Shown here piece after piece: positions 1 through 7,778 of a DNA stretch of 64,000 nucleotides. Positions within the stretch are counted from its first letter, which is position 1, and each line of letters begins with the position of its first letter. Under the pieces are notes generated by a model. The model searched no databases. It was not told where the DNA came from and saw nothing but the letters and a program-made list of their open reading frames with translations. The translations under genes and the position numbers were made by a program. Origin of the DNA: CAYQLT01 sp964418425 (GTDB taxonomy: Bacteria; Bacillota; Limnochordia; Limnochordales; Geochordaceae); NCBI GenBank assembly GCA_964418425.1, contig CAYQLT010000010.1, positions 12,071-76,070 of the forward strand, written 5' to 3'.

Positions 1-998
1 TGGACGGTCTGGATCTGCGACTGCGTCTGGTCGGAGCAGGCGACACGGAAGAATCGCAGCAAGCGATCTGGAAAGTGCTCTGGGAGTCCATCCCCCATCG
101 AGCTTCTGTCATCTTGGATATCACCCACGGCTTCCGGCATCAGCCGGTGATCAGCGCGTTCATGCTGAGCCTGTTGCAGTGGCTGCGACGATTTCAGCAG
201 CTGGATCTGTATTACGGCGCCTTCGAGCTGGCCGAGCGCGGTCAGGCGTGCCCGGTTTTGCATCTGGGCCTGTGCAACACCCTCCTGGAGGCCTCCGAGG
301 CCGTCGCCACCTTCCACTACACGGGTAACGCTGGCCCCCTGTTTTCCTGCAAGGCGCTGGGCCTCAGTTCGGACAAGGCGCTCCGGCTCGACCAGGACGT
401 TCGAGCCGACGGCGAGCGTGTGACGTATGCGGATGCGGTCAACCAGCCCCAACCCGCCACCAGCCCGGCAGGCAGGGTTAAAAAGGCACTGGGCCTCATC
501 GACAACCCCATCGCAAGGCCGCTGGCGGACCTGGCCACGCAGGCTGTCGATTGGGCGGCCGAGCCGAATCTCCCCAGGCGGCTGCTTCGCAAGGCTCGCT
601 TCGCCTCCCAACACTCCGACTACATGAAGGCGATCATCCTGCTGTATGAGGGGCTCGTTCAGGCCGGACTGGCGCCCCAGCATCGGGGAAAGGCGCTAGA
701 TCGCGATGTCCGAGAGCGGGCGTGGAACCAGCTACTAGGGAAGGTCGGCGCCCTCGAGGTACCGACTCTGGAGGCGGTGAGGATGCTTCGCAACTGCGTG
801 GCCCACGCATCGCCGCCGGCCGGGGACGCTCCCGCCGTCGCCCGGGTGCAGGCGGCCCTGAGCTCACCGGCAGAGTTCCGCCGGATATTCGACGAGGGCG
901 CCGGCCTGCTGGAGAAGGTCATCGGGGCGGGGGGCGATCCCCCTCCGACGCACCCCTCGTCCCAGGGAGCGGCGCCGTTTGGGCCGGGGGGTGCATGA
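1..998 (+). CDS. CARF-HEPN CRISPR accessory protein, Csx1/TM1812 (DxTHG) family, 5' partial
   Basis: The frame is open from base 3, so the N-terminus lies outside the window and 331 residues remain. The segment LDITHGFRHQP (about bases 114-146) carries the DxTHG motif of the TM1812/Csx1 family, whose CARF domain senses cyclic oligoadenylate made by type III CRISPR complexes. Near the C-terminus the segment MLRNCVAHA (about bases 783-809) contains R-x4-H, the catalytic motif of HEPN ribonucleases. The expected role is a cOA-activated RNase acting in the cytoplasm during phage defence. No other cas gene or array is present to the right, so any CRISPR locus must lie to the left of the window. 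The family call is sound; the exact subtype and the ligand are not decidable from a partial protein. Confidence 0.82.
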   Translation, partial: DGLDLRLRLVGAGDTEESQQAIWKVLWESIPHRASVILDITHGFRHQPVISAFMLSLLQWLRRFQQLDLYYGAFELAERGQACPVLHLGLCNTLLEASEAVATFHYTGNAGPLFSCKALGLSSDKALRLDQDVRADGERVTYADAVNQPQPATSPAGRVKKALGLIDNPIARPLADLATQAVDWAAEPNLPRRLLRKARFASQHSDYMKAIILLYEGLVQAGLAPQHRGKALDRDVRERAWNQLLGKVGALEVPTLEAVRMLRNCVAHASPPAGDAPAVARVQAALSSPAEFRRIFDEGAGLLEKVIGAGGDPPPTHPSSQGAAPFGPGGA

Positions 999-1104
999 CT
1001 GCCAAACCCCGCAAGTCACCGAGAGCGGCGGCTGGAGGCGGCCTTCGCCTGCACGTCCCAGCCCGGCTCGCATCCGGATGGATCGCGCGGCCGCCAGCCC
1101 CGGG

Positions 1105-1110
1105 TATAAT
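1105..1110 (+). promoter_or_regulatory. Possible -10 box upstream of the thioredoxin-like gene
   Basis: A perfect TATAAT lies 43 bases before the ATG at 1153, in otherwise GC-rich DNA. No convincing -35 hexamer is visible at the usual distance, so this is a tentative promoter. Confidence 0.35.
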
Positions 1111-1152
1111 GCCGGTGCAAAGCGCAGCCACACGGAGAAGGGACGATTGGGG

Positions 1153-1689
1153 ATGGCGGCCCTGCGGATCGGGGATCCTATCGTGGACTTCGAGCTTGAG
1201 GCGACGGACGGCAAGCGCTACGGGCCCGGCTCCTTTGCCGACAAAGCCCTTTTGGGTGTCATCTTCTGGTGCAATCACTGCCCTTACGTGCAGGCGTGGG
1301 AAGACCGGGTGCTGGAGCTGCAGCGCCGGTATGAGGGGCGGGGCGTCCAGCTGGTGCTCATCAACCCCAACGACCCGGCGCAATACCCCGACGACAGCTT
1401 CGACAACATGAAGCGGCGGGCCCAGGCCAAGAGGTACCCCTCCCCGTATCTGTTCGACGACTCCCAGTCGGTGGCCCGGGCCTACGGGGCGACCCGAACT
1501 CCCGAGGTGTTCCTGTTCGACCGGGAGCGGCGCCTGCGCTACCACGGCCAGCCCGACGACAACTACGAGGACCCGGCGGCGGTGCGCCAGCACTACCTGC
1601 GGGACGCCATCGAGGCCCTTCTGGCGGGCCGGGCGCCGGCCGTGAGCGAGACAGCGCCCAAGGGCTGCTCCATCAAGTGGAAGAGGTAG
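1153..1689 (+). CDS. Thioredoxin-fold redox protein (AhpC/TSA-like)
   Basis: This 178-residue cytoplasmic protein has the N-terminal layout of AhpC/TSA and thioredoxin-like proteins (GDPIVDFELEATDG), then CNHCPYV at residues 40-46. That gives a CxxC pair at C40 and C43 placed as in thiol-disulfide oxidoreductases. The length matches the widespread thioredoxin family proteins of this kind. The ATG at 1153 follows GAGAAGGGA at a workable distance. An upstream in-frame extension would run back into the CARF gene and is not needed. It is a single gene, convergent with the Met/Gly protein and separated from it by a strong hairpin. A thiol reductase or peroxiredoxin-like role is likely. The substrate is not known. 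Confidence 0.85.
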   Translation: MAALRIGDPIVDFELEATDGKRYGPGSFADKALLGVIFWCNHCPYVQAWEDRVLELQRRYEGRGVQLVLINPNDPAQYPDDSFDNMKRRAQAKRYPSPYLFDDSQSVARAYGATRTPEVFLFDRERRLRYHGQPDDNYEDPAAVRQHYLRDAIEALLAGRAPAVSETAPKGCSIKWKR

Positions 1690-1709
1690 GCCGGCTTATA
1701 CCCGCGCGA

Positions 1710-1740
1710 GGGGCGCCCGGCCGGCACTGGCGGGCGCCCC
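1710..1740. terminator. Strong GC hairpin between convergent genes
   Basis: GGGGCGCCCG (1710-1719) and CGGGCGCCCC (1731-1740) form a perfect 10-bp stem around an 11-base loop, 20 bases after the thioredoxin-like stop and 30 bases before the stop of the minus-strand gene. There is no T-run on either side. It may act as a bidirectional terminator or an mRNA 3'-end stabiliser. Confidence 0.5.
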
Positions 1741-1769
1741 CGGCTCAGGCCTGACGCCTTGTCGGGCTG

Positions 1770-2612
1770 TCAGCCGTGCTGGGCCTCGTCCTCCTCTGCC
1801 GTCTCGGATAGGAACGCCCCGTGCCAGGAGTGATACCACACCTGGCCCGAGTAGGCGTGCACGCTGAGCATGCCGAAGGTTCGCCCATCTCGGCCTACGT
1901 CGATGGTGTAGTAGCCCGGGAACTCCACCGACTCGCCGGCGGTCGCCCCGGGATAGTAGCGGTCGAGAAACTCCTGGGCCCGGCGCAGCGCCTCCTCTGT
2001 CCCGATGGGGGCCTGACCGGCGGGGACAGGCGGCGCCATGTGGCCGTATTCGGTGTTCCACATCATGTTGGGACCGGGCTCGGGGTGTACCCAGCGCCCG
2101 AACCGATCCACCAGAAGCTCGAAGGCGCCCTTGCCGTCGGGCTTCTCGACCACCACGTAAAACCCGTTGTCGAACTCCATAATGTGCCCGGGCCGCAGCT
2201 CCGGTTCACCCATCTGCTGCAGGACGCTGCGAACCTGCTCGGCGACCTGTTGGGCCGACAGAGGTTCGGCGCCGGGCGGGGCCGGAGCCCATCCTGAGCC
2301 CATCATGCCGCCGCCCATCATACCGCCCCCCATCATGCCCCCCATCATACCGGGGCCGCCCATCATGCCGCCCCCCATCATACCGGGGCCGCCCATCATG
2401 CCTCCCATCATTCCGCCCGCACAGGGGGCTCCGGCGTTCAGGTCCGGTGCCATCCCGTACGGCCCCGAACCCGAGCCGGTGGCATCTGCGCCGAACCATC
2501 CCATGGCGGCCGCCACTCCTGCGGCCACCAGGGCCGCCACGCCGGCCGCCACCACAGCCACAACCCGCACGCCTCGAAACCGCCGGTGGGCGGTATTCCC
2601 CATCTGCGACAT
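1770..2612 (-). CDS. Membrane-anchored Met/Gly-repeat protein with PepSY-like C-terminus
   Basis: The predicted protein has 280 residues. A single hydrophobic segment at about residues 16-38 looks like a signal anchor. It is followed by a stretch at about 67-105 made of repeated GGMMGGPGMM-type units, then a roughly 160-residue globular part resembling PepSY-like domains (ELLVDRFGRWVHPEPGPNM, and a GRTFGMLSVHAYSGQVW segment). Met-rich repeats outside the membrane are known in copper-handling proteins, so metal binding is plausible but unproven. ATG 2612 was chosen because AGGAGGAGAG sits 5 bases upstream; the longer frame from 2630 would translate that ribosome site itself. The neighbouring SHOCT protein is transcribed the same way just upstream and may be functionally linked. 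Confidence 0.75.
   Translation of the reverse strand: MSQMGNTAHRRFRGVRVVAVVAAGVAALVAAGVAAAMGWFGADATGSGSGPYGMAPDLNAGAPCAGGMMGGMMGGPGMMGGGMMGGPGMMGGMMGGGMMGGGMMGSGWAPAPPGAEPLSAQQVAEQVRSVLQQMGEPELRPGHIMEFDNGFYVVVEKPDGKGAFELLVDRFGRWVHPEPGPNMMWNTEYGHMAPPVPAGQAPIGTEEALRRAQEFLDRYYPGATAGESVEFPGYYTIDVGRDGRTFGMLSVHAYSGQVWYHSWHGAFLSETAEEDEAQHG
2301..2418. repeat. Short tandem repeat encoding the Met/Gly stretch
   Basis: The plus strand repeats units of the type CCCATCATGCCGCC and CCCATCATACCGGGGCCG about nine times with small changes. On the minus strand this encodes repeated GGMM and GGPGMM units in the gene at 1770-2612. Such a repeat is expected to vary in copy number between strains. Confidence 0.85.
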
Positions 2613-2666
2613 GTTGTCTCTCCTCCTCATCGGTTTACGCGTCAGGTGCTGCCCCGCTTCGCGGGC

Positions 2667-2942
2667 TTAGCGCAACTCTTCCCTCATCCGTCGAAACTCC
2701 TCAGCCGAAAGCTCACCTCTGGCGAAACGCTCCTCCAGGATCGCCAGCGCTCGGCTGGGGGTCGCGTGCCCCTCGCCCGGCGCCGACCCGAGGCCCGTCC
2801 CGGCCCGTCCCGCCGTGCCGGTCAGCGACCGCACCAGCCACACCACGCCCACTACCACCAGCGCCCAGAAGGCAAGCATCATCACCCCGCCCACCCACCA
2901 ACCTCCTCCCCACGCTGCCGATCCGCATGGCCACCACCACAT
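2667..2942 (-). CDS. Small membrane protein with SHOCT domain
   Basis: This 91-residue protein has a Trp/Gly-rich N-terminus, one membrane segment at about residues 20-40 (VMMLAFWALVVVGVVWLV), a Gly/Ala linker, and the C-terminal SHOCT motif ALAILEERFARGELSAEEF followed by RRMREELR. SHOCT is a short C-terminal helix pair found on many small membrane proteins, where it probably mediates assembly. The start at 2942 is preceded by GGAGG at a 10-base distance. The stop lies about 54 bases before the start of the Met/Gly protein, so the two probably form one transcript. Confidence 0.8.
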   Translation of the reverse strand: MWWWPCGSAAWGGGWWVGGVMMLAFWALVVVGVVWLVRSLTGTAGRAGTGLGSAPGEGHATPSRALAILEERFARGELSAEEFRRMREELR

Positions 2943-3089
2943 CCTCCATCAACCTCCAGATGCTCCGGCCCCAGGCCGCCGGCAGAAGCCGCCCCGGGGG
3001 CCCGGGCCCTACGAATGTCGCCACCGCCGTACAGCGGCTCGTTGCTCACATCCTCATCATTGCCGGCCTACCTGAAAGGAGACTGAAAA

Positions 3090-4718
3090 ATGGAGGCTGT
3101 CCGTACGAAGGTCTTGTGCGTTTTCGGTGAAGATGCCGGGAAGGGATACCCGTCGGGGCAGCGGAGTAATGGCACCGCAGGGAGGCGAGTCAAGGTGCCG
3201 GGTTCCAGGGAAGCCCCCAGCCAGTTCGAAGCGTGGCTGCACGAGCTGCGAGCCATGGTGGGTGCACCCCACGTCATCACCGATGAGCCGGCGCTGCGCT
3301 GGGCGGCTCGGGACGCGCTGGGCCGGTTCCGGGCCTTCGGGCGCCTGGAGCGGGAGGCCTGCCCGGCCCTGGCCGTGGTTCGGCCCGGGGAGGCGCGCGA
3401 GGTGGCCGCGGTGCTGGCTTGGGCGGCCCGTCGGGGGGTTGCGGTGGTGCCCCGAGGGGCCGGTACGGGCGTGATGGGCGGTGCCGTTCCCCTGCGTGCG
3501 GCCGTCGTGCTGGAACTGGGACGTCTGAACCGGGTGGAGGTGCATGCTGCCGACCTGGCGGTCAGCGCGGGCGCGGGCGCCACCCTGCAGGCGGTCGACG
3601 AGGCGGCGAGGGCGCAGGGCCTGATGCTGGCCCACGACCCGTGGAGCCGCTCGATGGCCACGGTGGGTGGCGCCATCGCCACCAACGGGATGGGCTATCT
3701 GTATGGCCGCTACGGCACCATGGCCGATCAGGTGCTGGGGCTGGAGGTGGCCATGGCGGACGGAAGCCTGTGGCGAACCCCCTACGGCCCGGCCGGGGTG
3801 CCGGGCCCCGACCTGGCTCGGTTGATGGCCGGCTGCCAGGGAACGCTGGGGATCATCACGTCGGCTCTGCTGCGCCTGTGGCCTCTGCCGGAGGCGGAGG
3901 AATTTCGGGCCTACCGGTTCGAGTCGTTCGAGGCGGGGTTTGGCGCCGTTCAACGCCTGTTGCGCGAAGGGGTCGTGCCCGCCGTCCTCGACCTGTCCGA
4001 CAGCGGGCCGGGCGTTCCGCTGCCGTCGGAGGAAACGGGCGCGGAAGAGACGAGGGAGGAAACGGACGAGGAAGCCTCAGGGCCGGCGGAAAGCCGGGAG
4101 GTCTCCATTCTGATCCTGGGGTTTCTTGGGTTTTCCGAGGCGGTACGGGCTGAGGTTGCGAGGACGGACAGGGTGATACAGGCGGCAGGAGGCGCCCCTT
4201 TGGGGTCGAAGCCCGCGCTCCGCTACTGGCAAGCCCGTCACCGGGTCGGGGAGTACTATCGCCAGAACATCTGGGAGCGGCGAGACCTGGCCGCGCTGGA
4301 CGACGACGCTCGGCGCTTTGAGTACATCAACGTGGCGCTACCTCCCAGCCGGGTGCTGGAGTTCCGGCGGCGAGCCATCGAGCTGGCGTCGAGCACCCCC
4401 GGGGTGGTAGCGGGCGAGACAGGCCTTTGGGGCAGGCCCGAGATCTTCTCCATGGTGTTGCTGGCGGCCGGTGTCCCTGCCGGGGGGGCGACCTCCAGCG
4501 GCGACCCGGCCGACCATCCCATGGCGCACCTGGTGGACGACCTGCTGCGCCTTTGCCAGCATCTGGGGGGCACCATGGAGACCATCCACGGCCCCGGGCT
4601 TCGACTTCGCCATCTGCTGGCCGACGCGTGGGGACCGGGGATGCGGGTGCTGCGGCGGGTGAAAGCCGCCCTGGACCCGACCGGCATCCTCAACCCGGGT
4701 AAGTGGGGGGAACCTTAA
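3090..4718 (+). CDS. FAD-binding oxidoreductase (GlcD/AGPS-like, PCMH type)
   Basis: This 542-residue flavoenzyme of the FAD_binding_4/FAD-oxidase_C type resembles D-lactate and glycolate dehydrogenases and alkyl-DHAP synthase. Visible signatures are VVPRGAGTGVMGG (FAD pyrophosphate loop), MATVGGAIATNGMG and GCQGTLGIITSALLRLWPLP in the PCMH domain. The C-terminus DPTGILNPGKWG is typical of the family. It should oxidise a 2-hydroxy acid or related substrate, with electrons going to quinone or another acceptor. The start at 3090 has GAAAGGAGA upstream. The first 35 residues are unlike the family, so a GTG at 3195 is an alternative. A Glu/Thr-rich insert (about residues 312-332) is a lineage-specific loop. 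The precise substrate is not recognisable. Confidence 0.82.
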   Translation: MEAVRTKVLCVFGEDAGKGYPSGQRSNGTAGRRVKVPGSREAPSQFEAWLHELRAMVGAPHVITDEPALRWAARDALGRFRAFGRLEREACPALAVVRPGEAREVAAVLAWAARRGVAVVPRGAGTGVMGGAVPLRAAVVLELGRLNRVEVHAADLAVSAGAGATLQAVDEAARAQGLMLAHDPWSRSMATVGGAIATNGMGYLYGRYGTMADQVLGLEVAMADGSLWRTPYGPAGVPGPDLARLMAGCQGTLGIITSALLRLWPLPEAEEFRAYRFESFEAGFGAVQRLLREGVVPAVLDLSDSGPGVPLPSEETGAEETREETDEEASGPAESREVSILILGFLGFSEAVRAEVARTDRVIQAAGGAPLGSKPALRYWQARHRVGEYYRQNIWERRDLAALDDDARRFEYINVALPPSRVLEFRRRAIELASSTPGVVAGETGLWGRPEIFSMVLLAAGVPAGGATSSGDPADHPMAHLVDDLLRLCQHLGGTMETIHGPGLRLRHLLADAWGPGMRVLRRVKAALDPTGILNPGKWGEP

Positions 4719-4776
4719 GCCGGGCCAGGGGGGACGGCCAGGGTGCCGGGCCCGGCTCCAGGGCGAGGTGGACGTC

Positions 4777-5286
4777 ATGGGTGACGACGGGGGGTTTTCT
4801 CCGGAAGGCTCCGCCGGGGCGCGGCTTCTCTACTTCGCGTACGGCAGCAACCTGAACAAGGCCCAGATGCGCCACCGCTGTCGGGATGCCGTCCCGCTGA
4901 CCACCGCCCGCCTGCCGGGCTGGCGCCTGGTGTTCCGGGGGCGTCCGGGCAAGGCGGGGGTCGCCAGCATCGAGCCGTGCCCGCACACACAGGTGATGGG
5001 GGCGCTGTGGGAGCTGAGCGACAGGGATCTGGCGTCCCTGGACCGTTACGAGGGCTACCCCGGTTTTTACGGGCGAAAGGAAGTGGAGGTCCAGACCCCG
5101 CAAGGGCCGGTGGTGGCGCTGGCGTACCTGCTGCGGCCGGGGTACGGGCCGGCCATGCCGCATCCTGAGTATTTTGAGGGGATCCTCCGGGGGTACCGGG
5201 ACTGGGGGCTCGACCCGACCCCGCTCCTGGAGGCCCGCCGCCGAACCGAAGCGGAGATCCCACCCGATCCGTCCCCGGCCGGATGA
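4777..5286 (+). CDS. Gamma-glutamylcyclotransferase-like protein
   Basis: This 169-residue protein has the GGCT fold signature FAYGSNLN at residues 20-27 and the acidic residue of LDRYEGYPGFYGRKEV (E92), which is at the catalytic position of the family. Members convert gamma-glutamyl compounds to 5-oxoproline or act as butirosin-type acyl transfer enzymes. ATG 4777 is preceded by GAGGTGG; the GTG at 4768 is the alternative. It lies between a flavoenzyme and the prp genes without obvious metabolic link. The family is clear, but the true substrate could be gamma-glutamyl amines or peptides. Confidence 0.82.
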   Translation: MGDDGGFSPEGSAGARLLYFAYGSNLNKAQMRHRCRDAVPLTTARLPGWRLVFRGRPGKAGVASIEPCPHTQVMGALWELSDRDLASLDRYEGYPGFYGRKEVEVQTPQGPVVALAYLLRPGYGPAMPHPEYFEGILRGYRDWGLDPTPLLEARRRTEAEIPPDPSPAG

Positions 5287-5385
5287 CGGGCGGCGCCCGG
5301 GCGCGTCCGCAAGGAACGGCCGGGCCCGCGTGGAACGCTTCCACGGCGAACCGAGACACCCGGGTGCGCTCGCCGGAGAGGGTGG

Positions 5386-6771
5386 ATGGCGTTGAGCGAC
5401 CGCTTCAGCCGGTTGTTGGCCAGCTACGCGGCCTCGGTAAGCTGGCCGTCCCTGCCGCAGGCCACCGTCCATGAGGTGAAGCGACGCCTCCTGGACTCCA
5501 TCGGGGTGGCCATGGCCGCCTTTACCGAGGAAGCCCCCAGGGTCGCCCGGGCCTTCGCCTACGGGTACGCCGCTGCCCGGGGCGCCACGCTGTGGGGCAC
5601 GGCCCTGCAAACGGTGCCGGAGGCGGCCGCGTTTGCCAACGGGGTGGCGGTTCGCTACCTGGACTTCAACGACACCTACCTCTCCCGGGAACCCCTGCAT
5701 CCCAGCGACGTCATCCCGCCCCTCTTCGCGCTGGCGGAGTGGAAGGATCTGCCTCCCACGGAGTTTCTCACGGCCGTCGCGGTGGGTTACGAAATCGGCG
5801 TGAATCTGTGCGACGCCGCCAGTCTGCGCCGCCACGGCTGGGACCACGTAAATTACATCGGCGTGGCGACCGCTGCCGCTTGCGGGCGCCTGCTCGGCCT
5901 GGAACCGGAGGCCATCGAGCACGCCATCTCCATGGCGGCGGTACCCCACGCCTCCATGCGCCAGACCCGCGCCGGGGAACTCTCCATGTGGAAGGCGGCG
6001 GCAGCAGCCAACTCGGGGCGCAATGGGCTCTTCGCGGCGCTTCTGGCCGCGCAGGGGATGACAGGGCCTTTTCAGCCCTTCGAAGGGGAGATGGGCTTCT
6101 TCCGGCAGCTTCTGGGCGGCGAGGGGTTCGAGGAGGCGGCGCTGGAACCCCTGACCCGCGGCCGCCCGCCGAGCCGTATCCTGGACACGTACGTGAAGTT
6201 CTGGCCGGTGGAGTACCACGCCCAGAGCGCGGTGGACGCCGCTTTGGCGCTTCGGGCCCAGGTGGAGGACCCCGCGGCCATCGAGGCCATTCACATCGAT
6301 ACGTTTCGGGCGGCCTACGAGATCATCGCCAAGGACCCCGAGAAGTGGGCCCCCAGGACCCGGGAGACCGCCGACCATTCCCTTCCGTACATCGTGGTGG
6401 TGGCCCTGGCCGACGGGCAGGTCACCCGCGCGTCCTTCTCCCGGGAGCGCATCTCCGACCCGGCGCTGCGCCGGCGCCTGGCGGAGCAGACCACCCTGCG
6501 GGAGGACCCGGCCCTCACGGCGGGATACCCGGACGGGATCCCCAACCGGATCCGGGTGCGCTTGCGAGACGGCAGGGAGCTGGAGCGTGAGGTGCGCTAT
6601 CCCCGGGGCCACGCGAAAAACCCCATGTCGGACGCGGAGGTGCTGGAGAAGTTTCACGCCAACGTGCGGGAGGTCTTCTCTGCCCGCCAGGCGGAGCGGA
6701 TTGCGCAGCTGATAATGGAACTGGAGCGCCAGAGCAGCCTTCGGCCCCTGGCCGAACTCCTGCGGATCTGA
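5386..6771 (+). CDS. prpD: MmgE/PrpD family 2-methylcitrate dehydratase
   Basis: The protein has 461 residues and the usual length and conserved segments of the MmgE/PrpD family, for example YLDFNDTYLSREPLHPSDVI near residue 90 and the C-terminal VRLRDGRELEREVRYPRGHAKNPMSD motif. PrpD dehydrates 2-methylcitrate to methylaconitate in propionate oxidation. It is followed 11 bases later by prpB and then by an overlapping prpC, which supports the methylcitrate role over other MmgE/PrpD activities such as an aconitate decarboxylase. The ATG has GGAGAGGGTGG upstream. No separate methylaconitate hydratase (acnB/acnD) is in the cluster, so either a distant aconitase completes the step or PrpD acts alone. 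Confidence 0.87.
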   Translation: MALSDRFSRLLASYAASVSWPSLPQATVHEVKRRLLDSIGVAMAAFTEEAPRVARAFAYGYAAARGATLWGTALQTVPEAAAFANGVAVRYLDFNDTYLSREPLHPSDVIPPLFALAEWKDLPPTEFLTAVAVGYEIGVNLCDAASLRRHGWDHVNYIGVATAAACGRLLGLEPEAIEHAISMAAVPHASMRQTRAGELSMWKAAAAANSGRNGLFAALLAAQGMTGPFQPFEGEMGFFRQLLGGEGFEEAALEPLTRGRPPSRILDTYVKFWPVEYHAQSAVDAALALRAQVEDPAAIEAIHIDTFRAAYEIIAKDPEKWAPRTRETADHSLPYIVVVALADGQVTRASFSRERISDPALRRRLAEQTTLREDPALTAGYPDGIPNRIRVRLRDGRELEREVRYPRGHAKNPMSDAEVLEKFHANVREVFSARQAERIAQLIMELERQSSLRPLAELLRI

Positions 6772-6782
6772 GGTGGGCAGAG

Positions 6783-7778
6783 ATGGCGTGGCTGTTCGCG
6801 CCGCCCCTGCAGCGCCCGGGTCTGGCACTGCGGGAGTTGCTGCAAAAGGAGTCCGTTGTGGTGGCCCCCGGCGCCTTCAACCCCCTGGTGGGGCTGGCGG
6901 CGCGGCGGGCGGGTTTTCGCGCGCTTTACTTCTCGGGTGCGGCCCACTCGGCCAGCCTGGCCCTGCCCGACCTGGGGCTTTTGAGCCTGCCCGAGGTGGC
7001 GCAGGCGGTGCGCCAGCTGGTGCGGGCTACGGGGCTTCCGGTGATCGCGGACGCCGATACGGGGTTCGGGGAGGTCCTCAACGTGGCGGCCACGGTGGCG
7101 GCGCTGGAAGAGGCGGGCGCGGCCGCCGTTCAGCTGGAGGACCAGGTGATGCCCAAAAAGTGCGGCCACCTGCCCGACAAGGCGGTGGTGGCGGCCGAAG
7201 AGATGGCCCGCAAGCTGCAGGCGGCGGCCCGGGTTCGCCGGGACCTGCTCATCGTGGCTCGCACCGACGCGCGGGCGACCCACGGGTTCGACGAGGCGGT
7301 CCGGCGCGCCCACATCTACCTGGAGGCCGGGGCGGACATCATCTTCCCCGAGGCGCTGGAATCCGAGCAGGAGTTCGAGGCCTTCGCCCGGGCGGTTCGG
7401 GCGCCGCTTCTGGCCAACATGACCGAGTTCGGCAAGACTCCCTACATCCCCGTGGAGCGGTTCCGGCAGTGGGGGTACCGGGTGGTGATCTTCCCGGTGA
7501 CGGCGTTGCGTATGGCCATGCGGGCGGTGGAGGAAGCTTTTCGGGTGCTGCAGGAGCAGGGGACGCAGCGGGGGCTTCTCGAGCGCATGCAGACTCGGGG
7601 AGAGCTGTACGAGCTCATCGGCTACCATCGTTACGAGGCCTTCGACCGGGAGGTGGCCGGGGGGACGGCCGGGCGCGCCGCTGGCCGCCAGCAGGGAGAG
7701 CCGGAGCGCGCCGGAATGAGCCAGAGCGCGTTTGGGGGGGACGACCGTGGCGGAAGGCGCCTACAGCCCGGGGCTTGA
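6783..7778 (+). CDS. prpB: Methylisocitrate lyase
   Basis: This 331-residue protein belongs to the isocitrate lyase/PEP mutase superfamily. The metal-binding DADTGFGEV (residues 90-98) and the catalytic KKCGH loop (residues 125-129, Cys127) are intact and typical of PrpB, which cleaves 2-methylisocitrate into pyruvate and succinate. The length is a little over the usual 290-300 residues; the extra part is a Gly/Arg/Glu-rich tail that overlaps the start of prpC by about 30 bases and is probably not conserved. The gene follows prpD directly and precedes prpC, so the three enzymes are very likely translated from one mRNA. Confidence 0.9.
   Translation: MAWLFAPPLQRPGLALRELLQKESVVVAPGAFNPLVGLAARRAGFRALYFSGAAHSASLALPDLGLLSLPEVAQAVRQLVRATGLPVIADADTGFGEVLNVAATVAALEEAGAAAVQLEDQVMPKKCGHLPDKAVVAAEEMARKLQAAARVRRDLLIVARTDARATHGFDEAVRRAHIYLEAGADIIFPEALESEQEFEAFARAVRAPLLANMTEFGKTPYIPVERFRQWGYRVVIFPVTALRMAMRAVEEAFRVLQEQGTQRGLLERMQTRGELYELIGYHRYEAFDREVAGGTAGRAAGRQQGEPERAGMSQSAFGGDDRGGRRLQPGA

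Noticed and set aside
1..1200. CRISPR array near the CARF-HEPN gene
   Set aside because: No direct repeats of 23-40 bases with regular spacing are visible to the right of the gene.
4690..6828. Long minus-strand frame of about 712 codons opposite prpD and the cyclotransferase
   Set aside because: It mirrors real genes in a very GC-rich sequence where stop codons are rare on both strands; its composition is His/Gly/Arg-rich without domains.
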